From Candidatus Nitrospira nitrificans (GTDB taxonomy: Bacteria > Nitrospirota > Nitrospiria > Nitrospirales > Nitrospiraceae), in contig NZ_CZPZ01000017.1 in NCBI RefSeq assembly GCF_001458775.1, forward strand, positions 1 through 54,258: a DNA stretch of 54,258 nucleotides, in the 5' to 3' direction. Under the pieces are notes generated by a model. The model had not been told where the DNA came from. It did not search any database and worked only from the letters and a program-made list of their open reading frames with translations. Positions 43,517 to 52,645 of this stretch are shown here, piece by piece. A program made the translations under genes and the position numbers. Position 1 is the stretch's first letter. Every line of letters begins with the position of its first letter.

Positions 43517-43687
43517 GATACTCAAAAAGGCCGCTGTTCTCATCCACCAACCCCGATGCGCTCGCCTCGCGCTGCGTCGACGCTCGGCGCGGCGAAGCGG
43601 GCTTCACACACTCCAAGCGATGCGACCTGTCTCGCGAAGCCGCTTAGGCAAGGCGGGGAACGCCGCCGGGAGATTTTTCAGCATCCT
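43517..43687. repeat. MITE-like element C downstream of dnaB
   Basis: GATACTCAAAAAGGCCGC at the left end and GGATGCTGAAAAATCTCCC (reverse complement of the right end) are imperfect terminal inverted repeats. The 171-bp interior has no gene and shares several long blocks with element B, for example CTGCGTCGACGCTCGGCGCG, AAGCGATGCGACCTG and CTCGCGAAGCCGCTT. It is about 58 bp shorter than B, which contains an extra internal segment. Confidence 0.65.
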
Positions 43688-43700
43688 GGCTCGAGTCGTT

Positions 43701-43729
43701 TGCGCATCACCCGAACACTCGGTATAATC
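43701..43729 (+). promoter_or_regulatory. Sigma-70-like promoter of the TPR lipoprotein gene
   Basis: TTGCGC (43701-43706) and a perfect TATAAT (43724-43729) are separated by 17 bases, starting 13 bp after the end of MITE-like element C. The start would be near 43736, about 50 bases before the ATG. Confidence 0.55.
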
Positions 43730-43785
43730 ATTTCACATGCTCGCCTTCTACTTGTCCTAATGTAAGATAAAGACGGAACACACCA

Positions 43786-45618
43786 ATGGGTTTGTACAGT
43801 CGGTCGGTCGGTCGGTATGGTCGGCCCTTGTTAGGGACGACGCTGCTTTTCCTGTTTCTTTCTGGTGCGATGATCGCCTGCGCCGCTGCGCCTCAGTCAC
43901 AGGCCACGGTTCCTTCACCCGTCACAACGGGGCCACTCCCGCCACCGGCTCCGGAGTCCGACGCGACCTACCATTTCATGATGGGACACCAAGCAGAACT
44001 CGCTCAAGATCTCGACGGCGCATTGAAGGAATATCATGCCGCCCTGAAAGTCGACCCTAAATCTCGCGAGGTCAAGTCTCGCTTGGCTGCCCTGTATTTC
44101 GCGTTGGGCGATACGACTCAAGCGGTGCAGTACGCGGATGAAGTCGGAGAAGGAACGGGTCAGGAACCGCAACTGCTGATCCACATGGCCGGCATCTTGG
44201 CCAGCGCGGGGAAGCCGGAACGCGCCGTAGAACTCTTGGACAAGGCTATCGAGAGCGATCCGGAACGAGGGGAATCCTACTTCCCGAAGGGACTCATCCT
44301 TCTGAATCAGAAGCGCATGGCCGAGGCTGAACAAGTCGTCAAAAAAGGGTTGCAATATACCGCTGATTCGCCGATCGGCTACTACTATTTGGGCCGCATA
44401 TCAATCGAAGCGGGAAATAGCGAACAGGCTGTGGCTAACTTCGATCGGGCCATGGCCATCAACCAGGCGTTCGAGCCCGCGTATTTAGCTCAAGCGTCGG
44501 TTTACGAATCACGCCAGGAGAAGGACAAAGCGATCGCCGTCCTCAAGAAGTATCTCCAGCAGGTTAATCCGCGCAATAGGGATATTCGACAACATCTGGT
44601 CCAGTTGTATGTTTCAACGAGAGACTACGCCGGAGGTCTCGCGGAATTGGAACGGCTGTTGGAGGACAATCCAGGCGACCTCGATGCCCAGTTACGCATG
44701 GCCCTCATCTATGGAGAAAAGAAAGAGTTCACCAAGGCGATCAGCCAACTGACCGAGATCTTGAAGGCTAAGCCGGCTGAACTGAAAGTGAGAGATTATC
44801 TCGGGTACTTGTACGAAGAGACCAAGGACGTCTCGAAGGCGCTGGAGACCTATCGCTATAACATTCATCTGGACCCGAAGTTTGCCGACAGTCATGTGCA
44901 TCTGGGCGTGCTTCTTTATCGACTCAAGCAATTTCCGGAGGCGGTAACGCATCTCGATACAGCCGTCCGTCTCACGCCGAAACAGCCCGAACCGCACATC
45001 GTCCTCGGGTTAGCCCATTTTCAAAGCGAGCAATTCGAAAAGGCCTCACAAGCCTTCGAGGAGGGGATTCGGCACAATCCGAAGAACGCCGATCTCCATT
45101 TCAACCTCGGCACGGCCTACGACAAGCTGAATCGGTTTGAGGATGTGGAGCGCGCCATGGAAACGGCGCTCTCTCTCGATCCCCATCACGCCGATGCCTT
45201 GAACTATCTTGGGTACAGTTATGCGGAGCGCGGCATCAAGATCGACCACGCCTTGTCCCTGACGAAACGGGCCGTCGCCCTGAAGCCGGAGAACGGCTAC
45301 TATGTCGATAGCCTGGGATGGGCCTTGTACCAATCAGGCATGTTGGCCGAGGCGCTCACGGAGATCAAGAAAGCCGTGGCGCTGGTCGGCGATGATCCCG
45401 TTATCTACGAGCATTTGGGGGAAATTTATTTGAAGCAGCAGAAAGTGTCCGATGCGCGGGATGCCTGGCTCCATTCACTGGAGATCGATCCCTCCAATGA
45501 CAAGTTGCTCCAACGATTCCGCGAGCAGGGCCTGGCCAATCCAGCCAATGAAGACCGCATCCAGCAAGCCAAGCGCCGCGGTTCGGAGAAGACGCAGACT
45601 CAGCCAGCCACGCCATAA
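43786..45618 (+). CDS. Large TPR-repeat lipoprotein
   Basis: A 610-residue protein with a signal peptide (PLLGTTLLFLFLSGAMIAC) and lipobox at Cys32, then a Pro-rich linker and about fourteen tetratricopeptide repeats to residue 590, for example AQDLDGALKEYHAALKVDP, KPERAVELLDKAIESDPERG, YYYLGRISIEAGNSEQAVAN, FADSHVHLGVLLYRLKQFP, HYNPK-like ends and LGEIYLKQQKVSDARDAWLHSLEIDP. Such outer-membrane TPR lipoproteins often assemble secretion, pilus or exopolysaccharide machines. Its promoter lies directly upstream. The early codons contain three copies of CGGT. Partner not identifiable from neighbours. Confidence 0.82.
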   Translation: MGLYSRSVGRYGRPLLGTTLLFLFLSGAMIACAAAPQSQATVPSPVTTGPLPPPAPESDATYHFMMGHQAELAQDLDGALKEYHAALKVDPKSREVKSRLAALYFALGDTTQAVQYADEVGEGTGQEPQLLIHMAGILASAGKPERAVELLDKAIESDPERGESYFPKGLILLNQKRMAEAEQVVKKGLQYTADSPIGYYYLGRISIEAGNSEQAVANFDRAMAINQAFEPAYLAQASVYESRQEKDKAIAVLKKYLQQVNPRNRDIRQHLVQLYVSTRDYAGGLAELERLLEDNPGDLDAQLRMALIYGEKKEFTKAISQLTEILKAKPAELKVRDYLGYLYEETKDVSKALETYRYNIHLDPKFADSHVHLGVLLYRLKQFPEAVTHLDTAVRLTPKQPEPHIVLGLAHFQSEQFEKASQAFEEGIRHNPKNADLHFNLGTAYDKLNRFEDVERAMETALSLDPHHADALNYLGYSYAERGIKIDHALSLTKRAVALKPENGYYVDSLGWALYQSGMLAEALTEIKKAVALVGDDPVIYEHLGEIYLKQQKVSDARDAWLHSLEIDPSNDKLLQRFREQGLANPANEDRIQQAKRRGSEKTQTQPATP

Positions 45619-45738
45619 ATGATCTTCTAAAGCCTCATCAGCAAGATAACCAACAGAGCAAGGATTGTTACTTGCCTCGCTCGTTAGACCGTGCAAATTC
45701 TATGATTCGCTCCTTACATCCGCTACGATGGCGGTATT

Positions 45739-46004
45739 GTGAAACTGACGAGCTTCGAAGCGATTGTCCGAGCGCTCAATGATGCCGGTATCCGATATCT
45801 GGTCGTCGGCGGGCTTGCGGTGAATGCACATGGTTATCTGCGCTTTACCAAGGATGCCGATTTCGTTATTCAGTTGATCCCGGACAAGTTCGGTTCGTCA
45901 GTATCCCTACTCTGATCGCGATGACGGAAGCGGCCGGCCGGGAACAGGATAGGATTGACATTGAACACTTACGCATGAGGTTGGAAGATGATGCCGCACA
46001 ATGA
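45739..46004 (+). pseudogene. Nucleotidyltransferase with large internal deletion
   Basis: From GTG 45739 the sequence reads KLTSFEAIVRALNDAGIRYL, then VVGGLAVNAHGYLRFTKDAD and FVIQLIPD, the start of a nucleotidyltransferase of the AbiEii/MNT-like group with GG-x-A-x-x-x-HG and the D-x-D metal pair. It then jumps, out of frame, to SIPTLIAMTEAAGREQDRID and IEHLRMRLEDDAAQ, the usual C-terminus. Roughly the middle two thirds of the domain is missing at about 45895-45905. The end overlaps the start of the intact small gene that normally accompanies such transferases. Confidence 0.7.
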
Positions 46005-46218
46005 ATCGCCTGTATCAGAATTCGACTGGCGGGTGACCAGCTTCGAAGGCGCGCGCCGTGAGCAACTTCGCCGCTGGGCGCGTTTACCGCTGGAACGTAT
46101 CCTGCTCGCCATCGAGGAAATGCAGGAGATCGCGCATGCGTTGGAGACTATCCCCGCTGCTAGGTCTGAAGAGATCGCTCTCCGACAAGAGGGCGGAAGA
46201 CAAGTAGGTGCTGACTAA
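45988..46218 (+). CDS. Small partner protein of the nucleotidyltransferase
   Basis: A 76-residue protein with the block FDWRVTSFEGARREQLRRWARLPLERILLAIEEMQEIAHAL, basic and helical in the middle. Proteins with this FDW-x-V-T-x-x-G-x-RREQLRRWA pattern are found immediately downstream of nucleotidyltransferase genes; whether they act as antitoxins is not established to my knowledge. It begins at ATG 45988 or 45991, overlapping the end of the transferase relic by 17 bp, and appears intact although its partner is broken. Confidence 0.6.
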   Translation: MMPHNESPVSEFDWRVTSFEGARREQLRRWARLPLERILLAIEEMQEIAHALETIPAARSEEIALRQEGGRQVGAD

Positions 46219-46730
46219 AGATAACGGGTTTGTCTGAAGCGAGGGGGGGCTGCCCCTCACACATCGTTCATCAAACATTTCCAATCAAAGCATCCTCTGT
46301 TCTAAGCCAGGAGCCAATATCTCTCTTGCCCGCACACTATCGTGCCTGACTCCTTGCATCGTCCGAACCGGCGATCAATATCAGGAGGACCAGATCCAGC
46401 AAGCCAAGCAGAGAAGACACCCAGTCCAGTTGCCACTCCGTAGTCCATTCAGAAAGCTCCATCGCTCGTCGTCTCTTTCTTACAACCTCAACATACTGAC
46501 TGATAGTGGGCTGGCGCCGGTTATTCGTCCTAATGCCGTTCGAAGGGGCACGCAGCACGCGGAGATGGGTGTCAATCCGCTGGGGTGACAGGGCTCAAAA
46601 GTGTCAATTCTTGGCTCTTCGGAGCAGATTACGGAAGCAACGCGGCCTCCTTCCGGATCGATCACGCGCTGATTTCGCATAAGTTGTTGCATCATCAGGG
46701 ATCGATGGTACGCTAGGCCTTGTCATTGAT
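46219..46730. other. Intergenic region upstream of the pilin gene, no clear gene
   Basis: About 500 bp. A minus-strand frame at 46337-46462 would give a 41-residue hydrophobic peptide (MELSEWTTEWQLDWVSSLLG and a membrane-like stretch) but has no good ribosome-binding site or recognised relatives. Otherwise nothing coding is seen; the region ends in the pilA promoter. Confidence 0.4.
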
Positions 46731-46747
46731 CGGCACCAAACCTGCTA
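46731..46747 (+). promoter_or_regulatory. Candidate sigma-54 promoter of pilA
   Basis: TCGGCACCAAACCTGCT carries GG (46733-46734) and GC (46745-46746) ten bases apart, the -24/-12 spacing, and matches the consensus TGGCAC-N5-TTGCT at 9 of 11 defined positions. Start would be near 46758, 64 bases before the pilin ATG. Sigma-54 with PilR control is well known for pilA genes in other bacteria. Confidence 0.55.
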
Positions 46748-46821
46748 GAGCAACCGGTAGGCGGCAACAGAAGCGCCGCAGGTTATGGCCGTCAGTGAAC
46801 CATCAACAAGGAGGCAGGACG

Positions 46822-47448
46822 ATGTTGAAGGCAATGAGAAAACAAGAGGGGTTCACCCTCATTGAGTTGATGATCGTCGTGGCGATCATCGGGATCCTGG
46901 CGGCCATCGCCATTCCCAACTTCATTCAGTATCAGATGCGGTCGCGGACGTCGGAGGCCAAGACCAACCTGAGCGCGATCAAGACGGCGGAATTTGCCTT
47001 CCAGGCGGAGCAACGGTGCTTCATGAGCACAGTAGCCGCTCCTGCCGCAATTCCTAACAACGGTGCACTAGTGGCGTGGCCTGGACAGGCTGGTGGTATT
47101 GCTGGTCCGACTCCTGGTGGTGCCGTGTGGTGTTTTGATAACGCAGGCGCTCCTTCAACAGCTATTGGTCGCTATGGTGACATCGGCATGGTGCCGGCCG
47201 GTTCGGTGCGTTACCAGTATATGACGGCTGCCAGCGCAGCGGCCACGCTGCTGGTTGGTGGTGTGCCGACCCCTGTGAAGGGTGCCTGCGGTAGTCCGGC
47301 TCTCGCAGCTGGTCCTGGTAACGCCCCGACGCTGGGATTCGTCGCTCAAGCCCTCGGTGACCTGGACGGCGACGCTGTCAACGGCGATTTCAAAGTGTCG
47401 GACCTCGGCAACGTGGTCAACTGTCTGACGAACGAAAGCATATTCTAA
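46822..47448 (+). CDS. pilA: Type IV major pilin PilA
   Basis: A 208-residue prepilin. ATG 46822 follows AAGGAGG by 9 bases. The leader [10 protein letters not shown] is cut by prepilin peptidase before Phe11 ([11 protein letters not shown]), with Glu5 of the mature protein present. The hydrophobic N-terminal helix ([20 protein letters not shown]) packs the filament core. The C-terminal globular part is Gly/Ala/Pro-rich, ends in [16 protein letters not shown], and has cysteines (for example RCFMS, VWCFDN, GACGSP, NCL) able to form a D-region disulfide loop. Retraction motors PilT/PilU are at 31.6-34.1 kb. Confidence 0.9.
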   Translation: MLKAMRKQEGFTLIELMIVVAIIGILAAIAIPNFIQYQMRSRTSEAKTNLSAIKTAEFAFQAEQRCFMSTVAAPAAIPNNGALVAWPGQAGGIAGPTPGGAVWCFDNAGAPSTAIGRYGDIGMVPAGSVRYQYMTAASAAATLLVGGVPTPVKGACGSPALAAGPGNAPTLGFVAQALGDLDGDAVNGDFKVSDLGNVVNCLTNESIF

Positions 47449-47469
47449 CTTGTCGTCAGGCTGCAATGT

Positions 47470-47498
47470 CCGGTCAGGACTCTGTGAGTCCTGACCGG
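47470..47498 (+). terminator. Terminator-like hairpin after pilA
   Basis: CCGGTCAGGACTC (47470-47482) pairs perfectly with GAGTCCTGACCGG (47486-47498), a 13-bp stem with TGT loop, 22 bases after the pilA stop. The downstream tract CTTGTACG is only weakly T-rich. Probably ends or stabilises the abundant pilin mRNA. Confidence 0.6.
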
Positions 47499-47541
47499 CT
47501 TGTACGTTCGAAGCTCGTTTCTCGGAACCTCACCTCTCGGC

Positions 47542-48486
47542 ATGCATCGCGTCATGAGATTCGAAGTGCTTCGTACTAGACGTCGACACCTGCTTTCCTT
47601 TCTTGCTCTCATCCTCTTACTCAGCGCCAGTCTGTCCATGCAATACCTGTTGGAACAGCGCGGTCAAGGCCGCGCCGCGAAGCTGGAACAACTTCGACTC
47701 TTGCCGAGGGGAGAGGTATTGCGCCCAGCGTTGCTCGGCTATCACCATCTCGGAGCGGACCTTCTGTGGTTGCGGGTCGTGCAAGTGCTCGGAGATCGCG
47801 TCGTGCGAGACAAAGACTACGAATGGCTCTATCACGCGCTCGATGTCATCACCACCCTGGATCTCAAGTATGTTTACGCCTACGAGGCAGGAGGGGTCGT
47901 GCTTTCCGAATTGGCGACGCGAGTTGACTTGAGCAATAAATTGTTGGAAAAGGGACTCGTTCCTAATCCGGCTTCATGGCAGATTCCGTTTCGATTGGGT
48001 TTCAACCACTTTTTTCATCTCGGTGATCATCTCCGGGCCGCCGAATATATGGCTCAGGCGGCTCGAATCCCTGGACCGTTTCCCATCGGCCCACCTCATT
48101 ACACCGCGAGGCTGGCCTCTCGGCTCTATGTCCAAGGAAAGAACCCTGAGGTGGCGCTTGAGTTTTTAGAGGCGATGCTTGAGCAGACGACCGATGAGTT
48201 GGTTCGTGAGAAGCTGCAGCGACGAATCAAACGGGTGAGTCTGGAACGAGATCTTCAAATGCTAGAACAGCTGATCCGGCAGTATACTGCTTCGAAAGGG
48301 AGGAGACCTGCTTCGCTCATGGAACTCGTATCAGCCGGGTTACTTCCTGGAATCCCGCTTGAGCCGTATGGTGGTGACTATCTCTATGACTCGAAGACCG
48401 GAAAGGTCATCAGCAGCACACACGACGAACGGATGGGGGTCTACGTGCCGGCTGATTCTCTCGCTACACGAGGCGATATCGAATAG
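47542..48486 (+). CDS. Membrane-anchored hypothetical protein upstream of ABC exporter
   Basis: About 314 residues from ATG 47542 (ATG 47554 also possible; ribosome-binding sites are weak). One N-terminal membrane helix (LLSFLALILLLSASLSMQYLL) is followed by a helical region with TPR-like spacing: LLGYHHLGADLLWLRVVQVLG, WLYHALDVITTLDLKYVYAY, KGLVPNPASWQIPFRLGFNHFFHLGDHLRAAEYMAQAA. Residues about 270-300 (RPASLMELVSAGLLPGIPLEPYGGDYLYDSKTGKV) resemble pilin-like G-secretin-type tails. The stop is 7 bp before the ABC ATPase, so it is likely co-transcribed. Function unknown. Confidence 0.65.
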   Translation: MHRVMRFEVLRTRRRHLLSFLALILLLSASLSMQYLLEQRGQGRAAKLEQLRLLPRGEVLRPALLGYHHLGADLLWLRVVQVLGDRVVRDKDYEWLYHALDVITTLDLKYVYAYEAGGVVLSELATRVDLSNKLLEKGLVPNPASWQIPFRLGFNHFFHLGDHLRAAEYMAQAARIPGPFPIGPPHYTARLASRLYVQGKNPEVALEFLEAMLEQTTDELVREKLQRRIKRVSLERDLQMLEQLIRQYTASKGRRPASLMELVSAGLLPGIPLEPYGGDYLYDSKTGKVISSTHDERMGVYVPADSLATRGDIE

Positions 48487-48493
48487 AGGTTGC

Positions 48494-49456
48494 ATGGAAC
48501 ACGCAGACAGTATACTCAAGACCGAAGGGCTCACAAAAACGTTCAAAGTCGGGTTCTGGGGTCGGCCGGTGACGGCGCTGGAGGGTCTCGACCTTGAGGT
48601 CAGGCAGGGAGAAGTCTTCGGATTTCTCGGACCTAATGGGGCAGGGAAGACAACCACGATCAAGATGCTGATGGGGCTGATCTATCCCACGAGCGGACAG
48701 GCCTGGCTCTTCGGTCGCCCTATCGGGGACCAGGAGTCGAAGGCCCGGCTTGGGTTTTTGCCGGAATCTCCATACTTTTATGATTACCTCACCGGCCTTG
48801 AGTTTCTCCAATTCTATGGCCATCTCTTCGGGCTTGGCGGAGTGGCCTTAGGCAAACGTATCGATGAGTTGTTGGAGCTCGTCGGGATGTCTCATGCCCG
48901 CCATCTTCAGTTGCGGAAGTTTTCCAAAGGGATGTTGCAGCGGGTGGGGATTGCCCAGGCCCTCATCAACGATCCGGAATTAGTGGTGTTGGATGAGCCG
49001 ATGTCAGGCCTGGACCCGATCGGACGCAAAGAGATCAGGGACTTGATCCTGCGTCTGAAGGAATCCGGGAAGACGATTTTCTTCAGTTCCCACATCCTGC
49101 ATGATGCGGAGCTTCTCTGTGATCGGGTTGCCATTATTCTCAAAGGACGGCAAGTGGCGTGCGGACGCGTCAGTGAGCTGATAGATGAAGGCGCGACTCA
49201 CTCGGTCGAAGTCGTAATCGATGGGCTTGGCCCTGAAGGGTTGGCGAGGCTGCGTCAACTGGCTAATCGCGTCATCGTTCAGGGACCTCAGGTCTTGCTG
49301 GTGCTGCCAAGCCGTCAGCACGTGGGGTCGGTTCTTGAGATCATTCGAGGCGCCAAGGCAACGCTGGTTTCACTCACCCCACAGAAAGGATCACTTGAAG
49401 ATTTGTTCATTCGAGAGGTCAAGAGCAAACAGCCGGAGTTGAGGGAAGCCGTATGA
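48494..49456 (+). CDS. ABC transporter ATP-binding protein
   Basis: A 320-residue ABC ATPase of the drug/Nod/gliding (CcmA/NatA) group. Walker A GPNGAGKTT is at residues 46-54, the Q-loop near PESPYFYDYLTG, the signature FSKGMLQRVGIAQAL, Walker B LVVLDEPMSGLDP and the H-loop SSHIL. The C-terminal 90 residues (THSVEVVIDGLGPEGLARLRQL ... SLEDLFIREV) are the regulatory tail usual in ABC-2 exporters. ATG 48494 has AGAGG 5 bases upstream. The stop overlaps the permease start by 4 bp. Substrate unknown; position behind pilA suggests an envelope role. Confidence 0.9.
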   Translation: MEHADSILKTEGLTKTFKVGFWGRPVTALEGLDLEVRQGEVFGFLGPNGAGKTTTIKMLMGLIYPTSGQAWLFGRPIGDQESKARLGFLPESPYFYDYLTGLEFLQFYGHLFGLGGVALGKRIDELLELVGMSHARHLQLRKFSKGMLQRVGIAQALINDPELVVLDEPMSGLDPIGRKEIRDLILRLKESGKTIFFSSHILHDAELLCDRVAIILKGRQVACGRVSELIDEGATHSVEVVIDGLGPEGLARLRQLANRVIVQGPQVLLVLPSRQHVGSVLEIIRGAKATLVSLTPQKGSLEDLFIREVKSKQPELREAV

Positions 49457-50214
49457 GAATCCTCTCCATCGCCATCAACACGTTTCGCGAAAACCTTCGT
49501 GAGAAGTTGCTGTACAATTTATTGTTTTTTGCCTTGCTCATGATCGGGAGTTCTATTCTCTTATCGAGGCTGACGCTTGGCGATCACCATCGTTTGATTT
49601 TGGACCTGGGGCTGGCCAGCATCAACCTGTTCGGCGTGCTCATCGCGATTTTCGTTGGGATCGGACTCGTGAGCAAGGAAGTCGACCGAAAGACGATCTA
49701 TACAATCGTGTCGAAGCCCATTCCTCGATATGCGTTCCTGGTGGGCAAGTATTGTGGGTTGGTTATAACGTTATTGGCGAATACCATCGTGATGGTGGCC
49801 GGGTTATTAATCGTGTTGCAGATCATGGAGGTGCCGATCACCAGCCTTATTTTTCAATCCCTGGCTCTCATCTTTTTAGAACTGATGGTCATCACCGCCG
49901 TCGCCGTTCTCTTTTCGACGTTTACGAGCGCGACCTTGAGCGCCATTTTTACCCTTGCCGTGTATGTGATCGGTCACTTGTCCGGTGACCTCAAGGAATT
50001 CGCCAAGAAATTAGACGACGTGAGCCAGATGGTCGTCAATGCCATTTACTATACGCTTCCGAATCTCGAGCGATTCAACCTCAAAGGACATGTGATTCAC
50101 CACCTCGACTTTGGCCTGACTGATATGGCCCTCACCTCGGCCTATGGGTTGATCTATGCGGCATTTCTTCTCCTCCTGGCGAGCGTGATTTTCCAGCGAC
50201 GAGATTTTCAATAA
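49453..50214 (+). CDS. ABC-2 type permease
   Basis: A 253-residue membrane protein with six predicted helices: LLYNLLFFALLMIGSSILL, ASINLFGVLIAIFVGIGLV, GLVITLLANTIVMVAGLLIV, SLIFQSLALIFLELMVITAVAVLF, ATLSAIFTLAVYVIGHL and GLIYAAFLLLLASVIF. The coupling region after helix two (SKEVDRKTIYTIVSKPIPRYAFLVGKY) is typical of ABC-2 permeases. It starts on ATGA overlapping the ATPase stop, so both are made together. The exporter would be a homodimer of this subunit with two ATPases. Substrate unknown. Confidence 0.85.
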   Translation: MRILSIAINTFRENLREKLLYNLLFFALLMIGSSILLSRLTLGDHHRLILDLGLASINLFGVLIAIFVGIGLVSKEVDRKTIYTIVSKPIPRYAFLVGKYCGLVITLLANTIVMVAGLLIVLQIMEVPITSLIFQSLALIFLELMVITAVAVLFSTFTSATLSAIFTLAVYVIGHLSGDLKEFAKKLDDVSQMVVNAIYYTLPNLERFNLKGHVIHHLDFGLTDMALTSAYGLIYAAFLLLLASVIFQRRDFQ

Positions 50215-50224
50215 CAGAACGAGA

Positions 50225-50267
50225 GCCCTTCCTCAGCCAGCACAGGCATGGTGGCGCGAGGAAGGGC
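50225..50267. terminator. Bidirectional terminator between convergent genes
   Basis: GCCCTTCCTC (50225-50234) pairs perfectly with GAGGAAGGGC (50258-50267), 10-bp stem with a 23-base loop, 11 bp after the permease stop and 45 bp before the ilvD stop on the other strand. No T-tract on either side. Confidence 0.5.
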
Positions 50268-50312
50268 GAGGACTGTCTTCTGAGGGTCAGACGGTGATTG
50301 ATTCGGTCAAGC

Positions 50313-52004
50313 TCAGCTCGTGATGGCGCCTTCCGAGGCGGACGAGACGTGTCTGGCATATTTCCCCATCACGCCTGAAGTGTAGCGTGGCACTGGGAGT
50401 TTGACCTTCTTCAGCCGAGCGGCGATTTCTCGCTGCGAGAGGGCCACATCCAAACGGCGTTTGAGAACATCGAAGGTAATCGTGTCGCCATTCTTGACTG
50501 CCGCGATCGGCCCTCTCTTCGCGGCTTCAGGGGCGACGTGCCCGGCCATCAATCCATGAGTCGCTCCTGAGAAACGGCCATCGGTGAGTAAGGCCACGGA
50601 ATCACCAAGGCCGGCGCCCACGATGGCAGCCGTCACGCCCAACATCTCGCGCATGCCTGGTCCTCCGGACGGACCTTCATACCGAATGACGACGACATCA
50701 CCGGGCTCGATCTGCCCGGCTTTGACCGCCACAAAGGCATCCTCCTCCCGATCATAGACCTTTGCCCGTCCCTGGAACTTGGTCATCGAATGCCCGGCGA
50801 CTTTCACCACGCACCCGTCCGGCGCCAAATTGCCCTTCAGAATGACAAGGCCGCCTGTCGCTTTGATGGGATGGGCGAGGGGACGCAAGACTTGCTGTCC
50901 CGGTGTTTCACGAGCGTGTGATGCCTCTTCACCGATTGTTCGACCGGTGACAGTGGGCTGATTCCCATGGAGGAGCCCGGCCTCGAGCAATCGATTGGCC
51001 ACCAGAGTTGTGCCGCCTGCCGCATACAGATCGGCGGCAGCAAAGCGACCCCCTGGCTTGAGGTCGGCCAGCAAGGGGACTTTGCGATTGATCTTGTCGA
51101 AGTCGTCGATGCTCAGCTTGATCCCTGACTCACGGGCGATGGCGAGGAGATGCAGGACGGCATTCGTCGAGCCTCCGGTCGTGGCAACGGCGGCGATGGC
51201 GTTCTCCAAGGATCTTCGAGTAATAATCTGGCGAGGGCGTAGATTCTGCTTCACGAGCTCCATCACCATCTTGCCGCACTCAAAGGCGACATCGTCTTTG
51301 CGTCCGTCCATGGCGGGCACTCCGTTGCGACCCATCGGGGAAATGCCGAGGAATTCAAAGGCAATGGCCATCGTATTGGCGGTGAACTGACCGCCACAGG
51401 CCCCAGGCCCCGGGCACGCGTGGTCTTCCAAGTCCTTCAGCTCGGCATCGGTCATTTTTCCTGACGCATGTTTGCCGACGGCTTCAAAGACATCCTGAAT
51501 GGTCACATCATGTCCTTGAAACTGTCCCGGCATGATCGAGCCGCCGTACAACATGAGCGACGGCAGGTTCAACCGAGCGAGAGCCATGACGGTTCCGGGG
51601 ATGGTTTTGTCACAACCAGACAGGGCGACGACAGCGTCAAACAAGTGCCCGCGGGCGACGAGCTCGATCGAATCCGCGATGACCTCGCGGCTGATCAAGG
51701 ACGCTTTCATCCCTTCGGTTCCCATCGAGATCCCATCGGACACCGCGATGGTGTTGTATTCGATCGGAGTCCCGCCGGCCGCTCGTATCCCGGCCTTCAC
51801 TCGCTCAGAAAGCCGCCGTAAGTGAAAATTGCACGGCATGACCTCGATCCAGGTATTGGCCACGCCAACGAGGGGCTTCGACAGGTCGTCATCCGTAAAA
51901 CCCACGGCTTTTAACATGGCTCTGGCCGGCGCACGGCCGGCCCCAACCAAAAGATCATGACTCTGTAGCTTCACTGCTTTCTGCATAGGTGTTCGTAGTC
52001 CCAT
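50313..52004 (-). CDS. ilvD: Dihydroxy-acid dehydratase
   Basis: A 563-residue iron-sulfur dehydratase converting 2,3-dihydroxy-isovalerate and -methylvalerate to the 2-oxo acids of valine, isoleucine and leucine synthesis. Three cysteines positioned as [2Fe-2S] ligands are seen: Cys58 (VMPCNFH), Cys131 (SGCDKTIPG) and Cys203 ([14 protein letters not shown]). [17 protein letters not shown] and the C-terminal [19 protein letters not shown] (TDGRFSG) complete the family pattern. ATG 52004 overlaps the stop of the Spy-like gene as TAATG; ATG 51986 is an alternative. Three cysteines in these places suggest the [2Fe-2S] rather than the [4Fe-4S] subtype. Confidence 0.93.
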   Translation of the reverse strand: MGLRTPMQKAVKLQSHDLLVGAGRAPARAMLKAVGFTDDDLSKPLVGVANTWIEVMPCNFHLRRLSERVKAGIRAAGGTPIEYNTIAVSDGISMGTEGMKASLISREVIADSIELVARGHLFDAVVALSGCDKTIPGTVMALARLNLPSLMLYGGSIMPGQFQGHDVTIQDVFEAVGKHASGKMTDAELKDLEDHACPGPGACGGQFTANTMAIAFEFLGISPMGRNGVPAMDGRKDDVAFECGKMVMELVKQNLRPRQIITRRSLENAIAAVATTGGSTNAVLHLLAIARESGIKLSIDDFDKINRKVPLLADLKPGGRFAAADLYAAGGTTLVANRLLEAGLLHGNQPTVTGRTIGEEASHARETPGQQVLRPLAHPIKATGGLVILKGNLAPDGCVVKVAGHSMTKFQGRAKVYDREEDAFVAVKAGQIEPGDVVVIRYEGPSGGPGMREMLGVTAAIVGAGLGDSVALLTDGRFSGATHGLMAGHVAPEAAKRGPIAAVKNGDTITFDVLKRRLDVALSQREIAARLKKVKLPVPRYTSGVMGKYARHVSSASEGAITS

Positions 52005-52645
52005 TACTGCGCTGACATGTTGCTGGGTGGAGTTGGGGGCGCGGCTTCATGGGGATTCTTGCCGTGCGGGTTGGCCCCGTGAGGAGAGGCACCATGCGGA
52101 TTCGTGCCGTACGGCATCGCGCCTCCATGGGGGGTGCCATGGCCCTTGGGCTGACCCATCATCTTGGTGTGCTCGGACTGTTCCTTCGCTCGTTGTTCCG
52201 GAGTCAGCAAACTCATCACCTCGCGACGGGTCTTGATGGATGTCATCCGCAGCCCGACTTGCAGATCTTCACTTTGTCTCAGCTTGGTTTCGATCGCGGC
52301 GAGATCGGTCTGTTCATTGTCGGTCAGCGCCTTGAGTTCACGCTCTGTGATTTGGATGTCGGCTTCGGCCTTGATCCGTGCTTTGTCAAGATTGAGCTGG
52401 ATGTCTTTCAGTTTGGCGACCTGATCCGCCGTAAGCCCAATGTCCTTGTCGTGCTTGAGCAGATGTCGGATCAGGTGGCCGGTCCCGCTATGCATCATTC
52501 CCTTGCCATAACCATGAGCACCGCCGTGACCGCCTCCAGCATGACCATAGCTCGGATCATTGGCCCACAGACTAGGCATGTCCACTGTCAACAGACAGGC
52601 TGACGCGACGACAAAGGCGGCCGTCGTCTTTGTGAGAGATATCAT
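52004..52645 (-). CDS. Spy/CpxP-like periplasmic protein with His-rich tail
   Basis: A 213-residue exported protein. ATG 52645 follows AAGGAGG by 6 bases and begins a signal peptide ([20 protein letters not shown] ... SLWAND). A His/Gly-rich stretch ([20 protein letters not shown]) precedes the LTxxQ helical region ([29 protein letters not shown] ... [33 protein letters not shown]), the mark of Spy/CpxP/ZraP proteins. The C-terminus repeats NPHG units ([20 protein letters not shown]). His-rich ends suggest metal binding, as in ZraP. Its TAA shares a base with the ilvD start, so the two are coupled. Confidence 0.8.
   Translation of the reverse strand: MISLTKTTAAFVVASACLLTVDMPSLWANDPSYGHAGGGHGGAHGYGKGMMHSGTGHLIRHLLKHDKDIGLTADQVAKLKDIQLNLDKARIKAEADIQITERELKALTDNEQTDLAAIETKLRQSEDLQVGLRMTSIKTRREVMSLLTPEQRAKEQSEHTKMMGQPKGHGTPHGGAMPYGTNPHGASPHGANPHGKNPHEAAPPTPPSNMSAQ

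Noticed and set aside
43799-43813. CGGT tetranucleotide repeat at the start of the TPR lipoprotein gene as a phase-variation tract
   Set aside because: Only about three units; too short to expect frequent slippage.
46337-46558. Minus-strand frame upstream of pilA encoding a hydrophobic peptide
   Set aside because: No ribosome-binding site, no recognised relatives, and it overlaps another open frame; treated as non-coding.
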